Shown: one piece after another, positions 56,997-64,000 of the stretch
Layout of the letters: each line of letters starts with the position of its first letter
Position numbering within the stretch: position 1 is the first letter of the stretch
DNA from: Clostridiaceae bacterium Marseille-Q3526
GTDB lineage: Bacteria > Bacillota > Clostridia > Lachnospirales > Lachnospiraceae
Assembly (NCBI GenBank): GCA_018223375.1
Contig: JAGTTS010000003.1
Coordinates: 274,704 to 338,703, forward strand
Reading direction: 5' to 3'
DNA: 64,000 nt
The notes under the pieces: model-generated
Database searches by the model: none
The model's input: the letters and a program-made list of their open reading frames with translations, nothing else
What the model was told of the DNA's origin: nothing
Made by a program: the position numbers and the translations under genes

Positions 56997-57548
56997 ATGA
57001 GAATCGGACAGGGATATGATGTCCACAAATTAACGGAGGGCCGCGACCTGATTTTAGGCGGCGTGAAGATTCCATATGAAAAGGGGCTTCTGGGCCATTC
57101 GGACGCGGACGTGCTGGTTCACGCGGTGATGGACGCCCTTTTGGGGGCCGCCGCGCTGGGAGATATCGGCCAGCATTTTCCCGATACGGATCCGGCCTAT
57201 AAAGGCGCGTCCAGCATTGAACTGTTAAAGCAGGTGGGACGCATTCTGTCAGAGCATAATTATCTGATAGAGAATATCGACGCCACAGTGATTGCCCAGA
57301 GACCGAAGCTTCTGCCCTACAGGCCGCAGATGGCGGAGAATATCGCCCGCGCGCTGGGGCTTGATCCTGGCAGAGTCAGCGTAAAGGCCACCACGGAGGA
57401 GGGACTTGGATTTACCGGCACAGGCCAGGGAATTTCCGCTCAGGCCATTACACTGTTGACGGAAGTGGACAACTATTGTTATGATAGAGAAATGACGGCG
57501 CAGACCGGGTGCGGAGGCTGCTGCCCCGGCGGGGGCTGCGGACGTTAA
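56997..57548 (+). CDS. ispF: 2-C-methyl-D-erythritol 2,4-cyclodiphosphate synthase
   Basis: IspF makes the cyclic diphosphate in the MEP route to isoprenoids. Visible are the metal ligands Asp and His in GYDVH, GHSDADVLVHAVMDALLGAAALGDIG, FPDTDP and the end motif TTEEGLGFTG. The protein has 183 residues against about 157-160 in the family. The extra C-terminal part holds a Cys/Gly cluster (GCGGCCPGGGCG) that is not part of the known fold and may bind metal. CGGAGG lies before ATG 56997. cysS, mrnC and rlmB follow as in many Firmicutes. Confidence 0.95.
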   Translation: MRIGQGYDVHKLTEGRDLILGGVKIPYEKGLLGHSDADVLVHAVMDALLGAAALGDIGQHFPDTDPAYKGASSIELLKQVGRILSEHNYLIENIDATVIAQRPKLLPYRPQMAENIARALGLDPGRVSVKATTEEGLGFTGTGQGISAQAITLLTEVDNYCYDREMTAQTGCGGCCPGGGCGR

Positions 57549-57616
57549 ATACCTTATCCGGCTGACGCACGGAAAAGCTGCGAATGAAACAAGAGATTTT
57601 GTAGAGGAGAAACGCT

Positions 57617-59026
57617 ATGAAAATTTTTAATACGCTGTCCAGACGGAAGGAAGAGTTTGTTCCGTTGGAGGAAGGCAAGGTAAAGATGTATGTGTGCGGT
57701 CCGACCGTATACAATTTTATCCACATTGGAAATGCAAGACCTATGATTGTCTTTGATACAGTCAGACGGTATTTTGAGTACAAAGGCTATGACGTCAACT
57801 ATGTTTCCAATTTCACAGATGTAGACGACAAGATTATCAAGAAGGCCATCGAGGAGGGCGTGGACGCCCAGACCATTTCCGAGCGCTATATTGCCGAGTG
57901 CAAAAAGGATATGGAAATGATGAACGTAAAGCCTGCTACCGTACATCCCAAGGCAACGGAGGAAATCTGCGGAATGCAGGAGATGATCGAGACTCTGATT
58001 GAGAAGGGCCATGCCTATACGGCGAAGGACGGAACCGTCTACTTCCGCACCAAGTCCTTCAAGGGATACGGAAAGCTGTCCCACAAGAATCTGGAAGATC
58101 TGCAGTCCGGCTTCCGCGAGATTAAGGTAACGGGAGAGGAGGACAAGGAGGATCCGACTGATTTCGTGCTCTGGAAGCCGAAAAAGGACGGAGAGCCATT
58201 CTGGGAGTCACCCTGGTGCCAGGGACGTCCGGGCTGGCATATCGAGTGCTCCGTTATGTCCAAGAAATATCTGGGAGAGTCCATTGATATCCATGCAGGC
58301 GGAGAAGATCTGGTATTCCCACACCACGAGAACGAGATCGCCCAGAGCGAGGCGGCCAATGGAAAGCCGTTTGCGACCTACTGGATGCACAACGCATTTT
58401 TAAATATTGACAATAAGAAGATGTCTAAATCCCTGGGCAACTTCCGCACAGTCCGGGAGATTTCCGAGCAGTATGATTTACAGGTGCTTCGCTTCTTCAT
58501 GCTGAGCGCCCACTACAGAAGCCCGTTAAACTTCAGCGCGGAGCTGATGGAGGCTTCCAGAAACGGTCTGGAGAGAATCCTCACAGGCGTAGAGCGCTTA
58601 AACGATCTGTTATCCAGCGCGTCCGAGAAGGAGCTGTCCGGTGAAGAGAAGAAGAACCTGGAGACAAAGGCGGAGCTGGTGAAGAAGTTCGAGGCCGCCA
58701 TGGACGACGATTTCAATACAGCCGACGCTATTTCCGCTGTGTTTGAGCTGGTGAAGCTGAGCAACTCTACCATTTCAGAGGAGAGCGCAAAGGCTTATCT
58801 GTCAGAGCTCAAGAAAGAGATCGAAACTCTCTGCGGCGTTCTGGGAATTATCACAGAGAAGAAGAAAGAGGCCCTGGACAGCGAGATCGAGGCCATGATC
58901 GAAGCCAGACAGCAGGCCAGAAAGTCTAAGAATTTCGCGCTGGCAGACGAGATCCGCGGAAAGCTTCTCGATATGGGAATCGTCCTGGAGGACACCAGAG
59001 AGGGCGTTAAATGGAAGAGAGTTTAG
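57617..59026 (+). CDS. cysS: Cysteinyl-tRNA synthetase
   Basis: This class I synthetase of 469 residues charges tRNA-Cys. Motifs: zinc and substrate Cys in YVCGPTVYN, the HIGH box as HIGNARP, the second zinc Cys in WHIECSVMS, GGEDLVFPHHENE with zinc His, and KMSKSLGN. The anticodon-binding helical end is normal in length. GAGGAGAAACGCT precedes ATG 57617. No T-box leader is seen in the 68 bases after ispF. Its end overlaps the start of mrnC by 16 bases, so the two are translated together. Confidence 0.97.
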   Translation: MKIFNTLSRRKEEFVPLEEGKVKMYVCGPTVYNFIHIGNARPMIVFDTVRRYFEYKGYDVNYVSNFTDVDDKIIKKAIEEGVDAQTISERYIAECKKDMEMMNVKPATVHPKATEEICGMQEMIETLIEKGHAYTAKDGTVYFRTKSFKGYGKLSHKNLEDLQSGFREIKVTGEEDKEDPTDFVLWKPKKDGEPFWESPWCQGRPGWHIECSVMSKKYLGESIDIHAGGEDLVFPHHENEIAQSEAANGKPFATYWMHNAFLNIDNKKMSKSLGNFRTVREISEQYDLQVLRFFMLSAHYRSPLNFSAELMEASRNGLERILTGVERLNDLLSSASEKELSGEEKKNLETKAELVKKFEAAMDDDFNTADAISAVFELVKLSNSTISEESAKAYLSELKKEIETLCGVLGIITEKKKEALDSEIEAMIEARQQARKSKNFALADEIRGKLLDMGIVLEDTREGVKWKRV

Positions 59027-59523
59027 GCTGTTTTAAGGAGGCTCTGAGGCTCAAGGAGGCGGATCCCGCCTCCTATTCTCCTCTTGTGCTGGCATATCTG
59101 GGAGACGCGGTATATGAGCTGGCGATCCGCACGCTGGTGGTCAACGAGGGAAACCGCCAGGTGAATAAGATGCACAAAGAGAGCGCTTCTCTGGTGAAGG
59201 CGGGGACCCAGATGGAGTTTCTGCTTGCCATAGAGGACGAGCTGACGGAGGAAGAGAAGTCCGTCTACCGCCGGGGCAGAAACGCCAAGTCTGTGACCAT
59301 GGCCAAGCATGCCACCATGAAGGAATACAGGACGGCTACAGGCTTCGAGGCGCTGATCGGCTATCTGTATCTGCAGGGAAGGCTGGAGCGGCTGGCGAAG
59401 CTTTTGGGCCTGGGCCTGGACCGCCTGGGAAAATGGAAAGACGGGGAAGGCGCGAAGCCTTTGAAAAACGCTGAAGACAGCCGGGCACAGGAGCCGGAAA
59501 ACACAGAACAGGCAGGAGAATAA
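59011..59523 (+). CDS. mrnC: Mini-ribonuclease III
   Basis: The 170-residue RNase III-like enzyme lacks the double-stranded RNA-binding domain; in Bacillus it matures 23S rRNA. The catalytic signature is YLGDAVYELAIRT (about 28-40), with the second acidic site in TGFEALIGYLYLQG (about 110). The last 30 residues are a polar, Glu-rich tail beyond the usual length of about 140. It overlaps cysS by 16 bases, and rlmB starts four bases after its stop. Confidence 0.93.
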   Translation: MEESLGCFKEALRLKEADPASYSPLVLAYLGDAVYELAIRTLVVNEGNRQVNKMHKESASLVKAGTQMEFLLAIEDELTEEEKSVYRRGRNAKSVTMAKHATMKEYRTATGFEALIGYLYLQGRLERLAKLLGLGLDRLGKWKDGEGAKPLKNAEDSRAQEPENTEQAGE

Positions 59524-59527
59524 GAAA

Positions 59528-60271
59528 ATGAGATACGAGGAACTTACCATAGAGGGACGAAACGCCGTGCTGGAGGCTTTCCGCTCCGGAAAGACTATCG
59601 ACAAGCTGTACGTGCTGGACGGCTGTCAGGACGGCCCGGTGAAGAGCATCACCAGAGAGGCCAGAAAGCAGGACACGATCATTAACTATGTGACGAAGGA
59701 GCGCCTGGATCAGCTGTCTGAGACCGGAAAACATCAGGGAGTCATCGCCCATGCCGCCGCCTATAAGTACGCGGAGGTGGAGGATATGCTGAAGGCCGCC
59801 CAGGAGAAGGGAGAGCCGCCGTTTCTGTTTATTCTGGACGGCATTGAGGATCCCCACAATCTGGGGGCGATTATAAGAACTGCCAATCTGGCGGGCGCCC
59901 ACGGCGTGATCATTCCAAAGAGAAGGGCAGTGGGTCTGACTGCCGTAGTGGCGAAAACCTCTGCCGGAGCTTTGAATTATACGCCGGTGGCCAAGGTGAC
60001 GAACCTTTCCGCCACTATCGAGGAACTGAAGGAAAAGGGGCTTTGGTTTGTGTGCGCCGATATGGGCGGCGAGAGCATGTACAGACTGAACTTAAAAGGC
60101 CCTATTGGCCTTGTCATCGGAAACGAGGGCGAGGGCGTCAGCCGTCTGGTGAGGGAAAAATGCGATATGATCGCGTCCATTCCCATGAAGGGAGACATCG
60201 ACTCCCTGAACGCTTCTGTGGCAGCCGGGGTCCTGGCCTACGAGATCGTGCGCCAGAGAGTGATGGGATAA
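59528..60271 (+). CDS. rlmB: 23S rRNA 2'-O-ribose methyltransferase RlmB (TrmH/SpoU family)
   Basis: This 247-residue knotted methyltransferase modifies the ribose of a guanosine in 23S rRNA. The N-terminal substrate-binding domain (IEGRNAVLEAFRSGKTIDKLYV) is followed by the SPOUT core with motif 1 NLGAIIRTANLAG, motif 2 GLVIGNEGEGVS and motif 3 IPMKGDIDSLNASVAAGVLAYE, which form the SAM-binding knot. It is the last gene of the ispF-cysS-mrnC-rlmB run and ends at a terminator. Confidence 0.95.
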   Translation: MRYEELTIEGRNAVLEAFRSGKTIDKLYVLDGCQDGPVKSITREARKQDTIINYVTKERLDQLSETGKHQGVIAHAAAYKYAEVEDMLKAAQEKGEPPFLFILDGIEDPHNLGAIIRTANLAGAHGVIIPKRRAVGLTAVVAKTSAGALNYTPVAKVTNLSATIEELKEKGLWFVCADMGGESMYRLNLKGPIGLVIGNEGEGVSRLVREKCDMIASIPMKGDIDSLNASVAAGVLAYEIVRQRVMG

Positions 60272-60293
60272 TCAATTCAATATAGAACTATGT

Positions 60294-60347
60294 AAAAGGC
60301 GGCCTTTTTCTACTCTCAGGGGAGATGCGAAGAAGCCCGTCTTTTTT
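60294..60347 (+). terminator. Terminator after rlmB
   Basis: AAAAGGCGG pairs with CCGTCTTTT (one wobble) across a long loop, followed by further T. Confidence 0.65.
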
Positions 60348-60398
60348 ATAGGCAGTTTCCTCCATTTCAATCCTGCCATGCTGATACAGCTTCTGATT

Positions 60399-61133
60399 TT
60401 ATGCTTCCTCAATTTTGAACAGTTTACATCCAGCCCATATCAGTCCCGCGACAAGCACAAACCAGAGCAGGGCGGCAGCCCCGAAGCGTAACAGCAATAA
60501 GATGAATTGGTGTTCTTCCTGCCACTTGTCGTTAAAAGCATAGAACACGCCGTCCATATCTGCTCCATATTCCGCACAGATGGAAGAAAGTTCGTTCCGG
60601 GCAGCGCTGGTCATACTTACTTTCTGACCAATAGGCAGAGTGACGCTTTTTCCCTTTTCGATTGCCTTCGCTGTTTCCTGCGGAATTTGTGCCACGATAT
60701 AGGTATGATCTGGAAGCTCCAACAGATAATAGGGCTGATAACTGCCCGGAAAATCCCAGCCGGATGAAGTAATCTCCGGTAGACGGATCTGGCGTCCGGT
60801 AGCTCTGCCCTTCACTCTTTGTGTATAGTAATGGTCTTCCCATGGGCTCAGACTGGAAATCCCAGTTTGGACAATCCCCACTGGTTCCGCTGTCACATAA
60901 TCTGCTAAATAGATGATTTCTGAAAAATCTTCTGCGCCGGTCAGCCGTGGAATATCCGGACCAGCTGGCGAACCGGTAAAGTCAGTCGTGATATTTTGTT
61001 CTATATCGCTCATGGAAACCATCGGCTCATTTAATTTGAAAAGAGCTTCTGGGTTCCAGTTAAAGAACAACAGCGCGGCACCGATCAGAGCAATCAGGAC
61101 ACTGACAGTGGCAATCATATTTGTTTTTTTCAT
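60399..61133 (-). CDS. Membrane protein with two end helices, unknown
   Basis: The 244-residue protein has a first membrane helix at about 7-25 and a second at about 212-235, enclosing an extracellular or periplasm-side domain of about 185 residues with IYLADYVTAEPVGIVQTG and YYLLELPDHTYIVAQIP. No family is recognised. AAAGGAGG stands nine bases before the start. It is one of several unknown minus-strand genes at the right end of the window that code for envelope proteins and may be an acquired or fast-evolving region. Confidence 0.6.
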   Translation of the reverse strand: MKKTNMIATVSVLIALIGAALLFFNWNPEALFKLNEPMVSMSDIEQNITTDFTGSPAGPDIPRLTGAEDFSEIIYLADYVTAEPVGIVQTGISSLSPWEDHYYTQRVKGRATGRQIRLPEITSSGWDFPGSYQPYYLLELPDHTYIVAQIPQETAKAIEKGKSVTLPIGQKVSMTSAARNELSSICAEYGADMDGVFYAFNDKWQEEHQFILLLLRFGAAALLWFVLVAGLIWAGCKLFKIEEA

Positions 61134-61200
61134 GGGCGGGAACCTCCTTTGAATGGTATTTTATAAATATGGGACTTCTGGTTTTTCAGACTGGAAGTAG

Positions 61201-61500
61201 TTATCTAAAATACTTAAAATCATATCCTTCTTCCGGTTCACCAATTTCATACCCTAAAACCTCTGTTAATCGTTTTTTAAGCAGGCTATACCATTCTTCC
61301 CAAATATTATCCGGCATTGTTCCAGCAATCTGTATTCCGCTTGGTTCAACAGAAGCCCATAAATCTACATCTTTTCCGATCCATTGAGGCCTATTCTTGT
61401 TTCCCGACCAATAGGGCATTGATTCGTATATTTTGTCTATCTGTTCCCATATTTCTTTAGGTGCACTATAATGAATATTTAAGTTTATATCATGGTTCAC
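61201..61500 (-). CDS. Small protein, unknown
   Basis: The 99-residue protein has a GTG start at 61500 chosen for its distance from TAGGAG; a TTG two codons earlier is also in frame. It is acidic and rich in Trp (IWEQIDKIYESMPYWSG, IWEEWYSLLKK), probably soluble and alpha/beta. No family is recognised. Size and composition recall small immunity-type proteins, but no toxin is seen beside it, so this is only a remark. Confidence 0.5.
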   Translation of the reverse strand: MNHDINLNIHYSAPKEIWEQIDKIYESMPYWSGNKNRPQWIGKDVDLWASVEPSGIQIAGTMPDNIWEEWYSLLKKRLTEVLGYEIGEPEEGYDFKYFR

Positions 61501-61536
61501 ACACAATTTCTCCTATTTCAAAATTTCGATTTGTTT

Positions 61537-62487
61537 CTACATTTTCGCTATTGTACGCCGTTTCATAACCAACCACACCGCAAAGCACAGTAACAGATAG
61601 CTGCCAGACAGCCCAGCCATCCAAAGATACCGCTTTTGTTGTCCTGCCACATAGGTATCAGCCGTCAGATCAGCGTCCACGGTCATATATTTTTCATTTT
61701 CTTTGATGGACAGCACACGGCGATCTACGCTGTCCCCTTTGGCAAGAATCTGATTTGCATAATTTTTGTCATTGCTGGTTTCCAATTTCCATTGGTAGCC
61801 TGTGCCGTCCGAAGCCTGATAATAAACCACATACACAGTTTTGGTGGGATTGTTTCGCTTATCCCGACCAGTGGCATGGTTCTCCACGGTATGGGGCAGA
61901 ACCTTGTACGGAGAAAAAGTATGTACTCCCATATCCTCATAATCAGAAGCCGGGTGTATCGTGGCAATCTCTTTTACTCCCAAAATGAAACAAGCGATTG
62001 ACAGTATCAATCCCATAATACTGATCACACGGACAATTCCTGTGAATGTTTCAATTCCTGCACCTGTTCTTTTTGGCGCAGCAACAAAAGACTGTTCTGT
62101 GGTATCAGTAGAAGCAGGACGCTGTTTCCATTGTGAAACACATAAAAAGCCAATTCCTACAACCGCCCATACTATGACGAAAGCAACAGTTACAGGCACA
62201 AGATAGAATAAAATGAATCCATTAAATAAAATGTGGGGGAAACAGGCAATCAGAAGCCCCCAGCTGCATATCCCTCCAGCCAAATTCAGCACAAACCATA
62301 ACAGCCAGCGGTTCAGCCCCAGCTGGTGGGCGAAAATATTTCCAGCAATCACAAAGTACAGAGCTACAACCGGGGGCAGTATACAGGCAAAGTAAAGCAG
62401 ATTTTGCTTTGACGCACATATAAATGCCAGTGCAAAAGCTGCAATATAAAATAAGACTGAGAAAAGCAGAGCAGCAGCTTTTTTCAT
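61537..62487 (-). CDS. Multi-helix membrane protein, unknown
   Basis: The 316-residue protein has roughly six hydrophobic segments: four in the first 125 residues, one near 155-175 and one near the end (LWMAGLSGSYLLLCFAVWLVM). An outside domain of about 110 residues (TKTVYVVYYQASDGTGYQWKLETSNDKNYANQIL...) lies between the last two. ATG 62487 has GAGGAGG upstream. I know no function. The layout with a soluble loop before the last helix is similar in plan to the neighbour at 60399. Confidence 0.58.
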   Translation of the reverse strand: MKKAAALLFSVLFYIAAFALAFICASKQNLLYFACILPPVVALYFVIAGNIFAHQLGLNRWLLWFVLNLAGGICSWGLLIACFPHILFNGFILFYLVPVTVAFVIVWAVVGIGFLCVSQWKQRPASTDTTEQSFVAAPKRTGAGIETFTGIVRVISIMGLILSIACFILGVKEIATIHPASDYEDMGVHTFSPYKVLPHTVENHATGRDKRNNPTKTVYVVYYQASDGTGYQWKLETSNDKNYANQILAKGDSVDRRVLSIKENEKYMTVDADLTADTYVAGQQKRYLWMAGLSGSYLLLCFAVWLVMKRRTIAKM

Positions 62488-62540
62488 AGGCGGTGTCCTC
62501 CTCATTCATTGGCAAACTGAATGTTTGACTCTTTTTTACA

Positions 62541-63416
62541 CTACTGGGTCATAGGCGGAACACACAAGTCCTCCCGGTATTCACTCCGTTCGGCCAGAGC
62601 GTCAAAGTCCATACCGGAGATGACCGCACTGCACCGCTCCCGGTCCTCGCTCTGGTCGGAGAGGGCAGGCACACCCTCGTCTGTCAGACCGGCGTCATAG
62701 CCAAAGGACCATATGCTGCGCTCGGCCTGCAAGCTGGTGGAGTCCTCATAAGAGAAATAGGAGATGGACACATTATGCCTGCGGTCCTCCTGCCAACTCA
62801 TACCGAATCCGTCGTAGCTTCCGTCCTCGTCCATATAGAAGTATAATTCGGCGAACCGGATCTCTCGTCCATCCGCCAGCTTTATGTCAGGGTATGCTGC
62901 TTTCAGCAAATAGGGCTGCGAGGACATGGGGATGTATTGGTAGGTCAGCTCTGGATCATCTCGTTCCAACAGTTGTCGGACGATACTCCATCGTTCTTCC
63001 GCATATGCTTCAAACCCAAGATCCTCCCACGCCATATCCCGGTAAGTAATGTGGTCGTTGTCATAGCAGCTATGGTAAAGGCGGCCCTTGTGCCAGAGAT
63101 AGTCTTCACCAGATGCTTCTGCCGCAAACACCATGTATTCCTCTGTCTTATAGACATCATAATCGAAATCGCTCACATCTTCGCTGAGGATAAACGGCCG
63201 AATCTGGATGATGTATCCGCTCTGCTCCATAAATTCCTGCTGTTCCATATCAGCGGAGAGCTTCTCATAGACTGCCTGAGCCCGTTCGACGGGGTAAGTC
63301 TTTTCCCCAAACGGCTCCTGTCCTGGCAGTGCAATACATCCGGATAGCAGGCAGGCCAGTCCTACTGTCTGTGCCAGAAATAAAAATAGCCGCTTTTGTG
63401 TTGTTTTTCGATACAT
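62541..63416 (-). CDS. Putative lipoprotein, unknown
   Basis: The 291-residue product has a lipoprotein signal: basic start MYRKTTQKR, hydrophobic stretch LFLFLAQTVGLACLL and lipobox LLSGC, so it should be anchored outside the cell by a lipid. The mature part is acidic and rich in Tyr, Asp and Glu, with no recognised domain. Start ATG 63416 is preferred because AAAGGAG stands eight bases before it; the frame also extends to 63479. It is 53 bases upstream of the multi-helix membrane protein gene, possibly in one unit. Confidence 0.65.
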   Translation of the reverse strand: MYRKTTQKRLFLFLAQTVGLACLLSGCIALPGQEPFGEKTYPVERAQAVYEKLSADMEQQEFMEQSGYIIQIRPFILSEDVSDFDYDVYKTEEYMVFAAEASGEDYLWHKGRLYHSCYDNDHITYRDMAWEDLGFEAYAEERWSIVRQLLERDDPELTYQYIPMSSQPYLLKAAYPDIKLADGREIRFAELYFYMDEDGSYDGFGMSWQEDRRHNVSISYFSYEDSTSLQAERSIWSFGYDAGLTDEGVPALSDQSEDRERCSAVISGMDFDALAERSEYREDLCVPPMTQ

Positions 63417-63621
63417 CTGATTTTCTCCTTTCTCTGGTTTTTTAGTTTCAAACCGGGGGCTTTTATTTTTGTTCGCCAAGGTCAGCGGGAAAATCTGCTT
63501 GATAAACTGGAAGTTCCTTTTATGTTGGATTTCAACAACCTAACTATCTTTTTGGATTTTATAAACCTAGTTCATTACAAACATTTTTTTCTCCTTTATA
63601 CCACTTCTGTTAAATGCTTTT

Positions 63622-64000
63622 TTATAGTTTTTCTGCTTTATACTCCCATCTTGAAGGATGTGTGCATGGAACTAATTGCCCCTCACATCTATTATTCCCC
63701 ATAAATTTAACCGTGCCTTCAATATCAAAAATCAATTTGTATTTTTCGTTAAAATCATTAACACACAAAAATACTAATTGTATTTTCTCAATTTCTCTAA
63801 CCGCAAACCGCTCCACTACATTGGGATATGTATAAAGATTAATTTTCAATTGTTCTTTTGCTTTAAGCACAAAAGGAGTATCTCCCCCCACAACAGACAC
63901 TGCACTTTTCTTTAGCTCTTTTGGTTGTGAATTCACTTGTTCAAGCTTACAATTATATACACCACTTCGTCCAGTATTTATTAAATTAATCTCTATACAC
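63622..64000 (-). CDS. Protein of unknown function, cut by the window edge
   Basis: A minus-strand frame stays open from its stop at 63622 to the window end, giving at least 125 residues. The upstream codons past GTG 63936 read INLINTGRSGVYNCKLEQ, so that GTG need not be the start. The visible part has a beta-rich pattern (FVLKAKEQLKINLYTYPN, IQLVFLCVND, KLIFDIEGTVKF) and two or three Cys. No family is recognised. Confidence 0.5.
   Translation of the reverse strand, partial: CIEINLINTGRSGVYNCKLEQVNSQPKELKKSAVSVVGGDTPFVLKAKEQLKINLYTYPNVVERFAVREIEKIQLVFLCVNDFNEKYKLIFDIEGTVKFMGNNRCEGQLVPCTHPSRWEYKAEKL

Noticed and set aside
57549..57616. T-box riboswitch before cysS
   Set aside because: The spacer of 68 bases is too short and lacks the T-box sequence and terminator.
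63396..63704. 102-residue plus-strand frame near the right edge
   Set aside because: The product is an AT-driven hydrophobic string, with no ribosome site, and it overlaps two minus-strand genes.

Overview
The window reads as chromosome of a Gram-positive Clostridia bacterium, most likely a gut Lachnospiraceae of the Clostridium symbiosum / Enterocloster / Lacrimispora kind. This is inferred from family content (DUF3793, DUF6465, DUF2325, DUF5722, an M60 protease, lipoproteins with MKKK...LSGCGG signals), strong AGGAGG ribosome sites, frequent TTG starts, and the gene order ispF-cysS-mrnC-rlmB. No rRNA or species marker is present, so the species is not fixed.

Layout. 1-2393: the end of a sulfite/nitrite reductase, then rpsB-tsf. 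2434-12219: an oligopeptide ABC transporter (oppBCDF) followed by three tandem paralogous binding lipoproteins separated by terminators. 12414-20844: a secreted-protein cluster made of a twice-frameshifted surface protein, a 1780-residue M60 mucinase-like metalloprotease with a dockerin, and a small secreted protein with a cohesin-like domain and cell-wall-binding repeats. 20929-27594: a Ca2+-type P-ATPase, an intact ISAs1-type insertion sequence with 10-bp target duplications, and a class A penicillin-binding protein. 27613-30221: an iron block (DUF3793, flavodoxin, DUF2325, a DtxR-type regulator, a FeoB-associated Cys-rich protein). 30248-33563: a DUF4397 protein and two sodium-coupled transporters. 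33617-34000: an unusual noncoding stretch packed with hairpins. 34064-46819: mixed housekeeping and envelope genes, including two proteins with histone H1-like tails, RsmF, an RluA-type synthase, a D,D-carboxypeptidase, a PAP2 protein, tRNA-Met and an EAL protein. 46868-49308: feoA and feoB.

49417-55686 is a 6.2-kb, AT-richer integrative element inserted into the 3' end of a tRNA-Met gene. It carries a secreted cargo protein, an XRE repressor with a double operator, a leader ending in a terminator, a small protein, a membrane protein, an FtsK-like ATPase, a GC-rich origin candidate, an HUH rolling-circle Rep and a tyrosine integrase. Paired 10-mers lie inside both ends. It looks like an IME or an inovirus-like element, but no coat protein was recognised.

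55750-60347 holds tRNA-Val, a diacylglycerol-kinase-like gene with altered motifs, and ispF-cysS-mrnC-rlmB. From 60399 to the edge runs a minus-strand accessory group of uncharacterised membrane proteins and a lipoprotein.

Two themes tie genes together. First, GTTAG-N6-CTAAC palindromes overlap or flank the promoters of the DUF3793 operon, the Cys-rich Feo protein, feoA and feoB, and a DtxR-family repressor is encoded among them, so one iron regulon is likely. Second, a dockerin-bearing protease sits next to a cohesin-like, wall-binding protein, suggesting a two-gene system for holding the protease at the cell surface.
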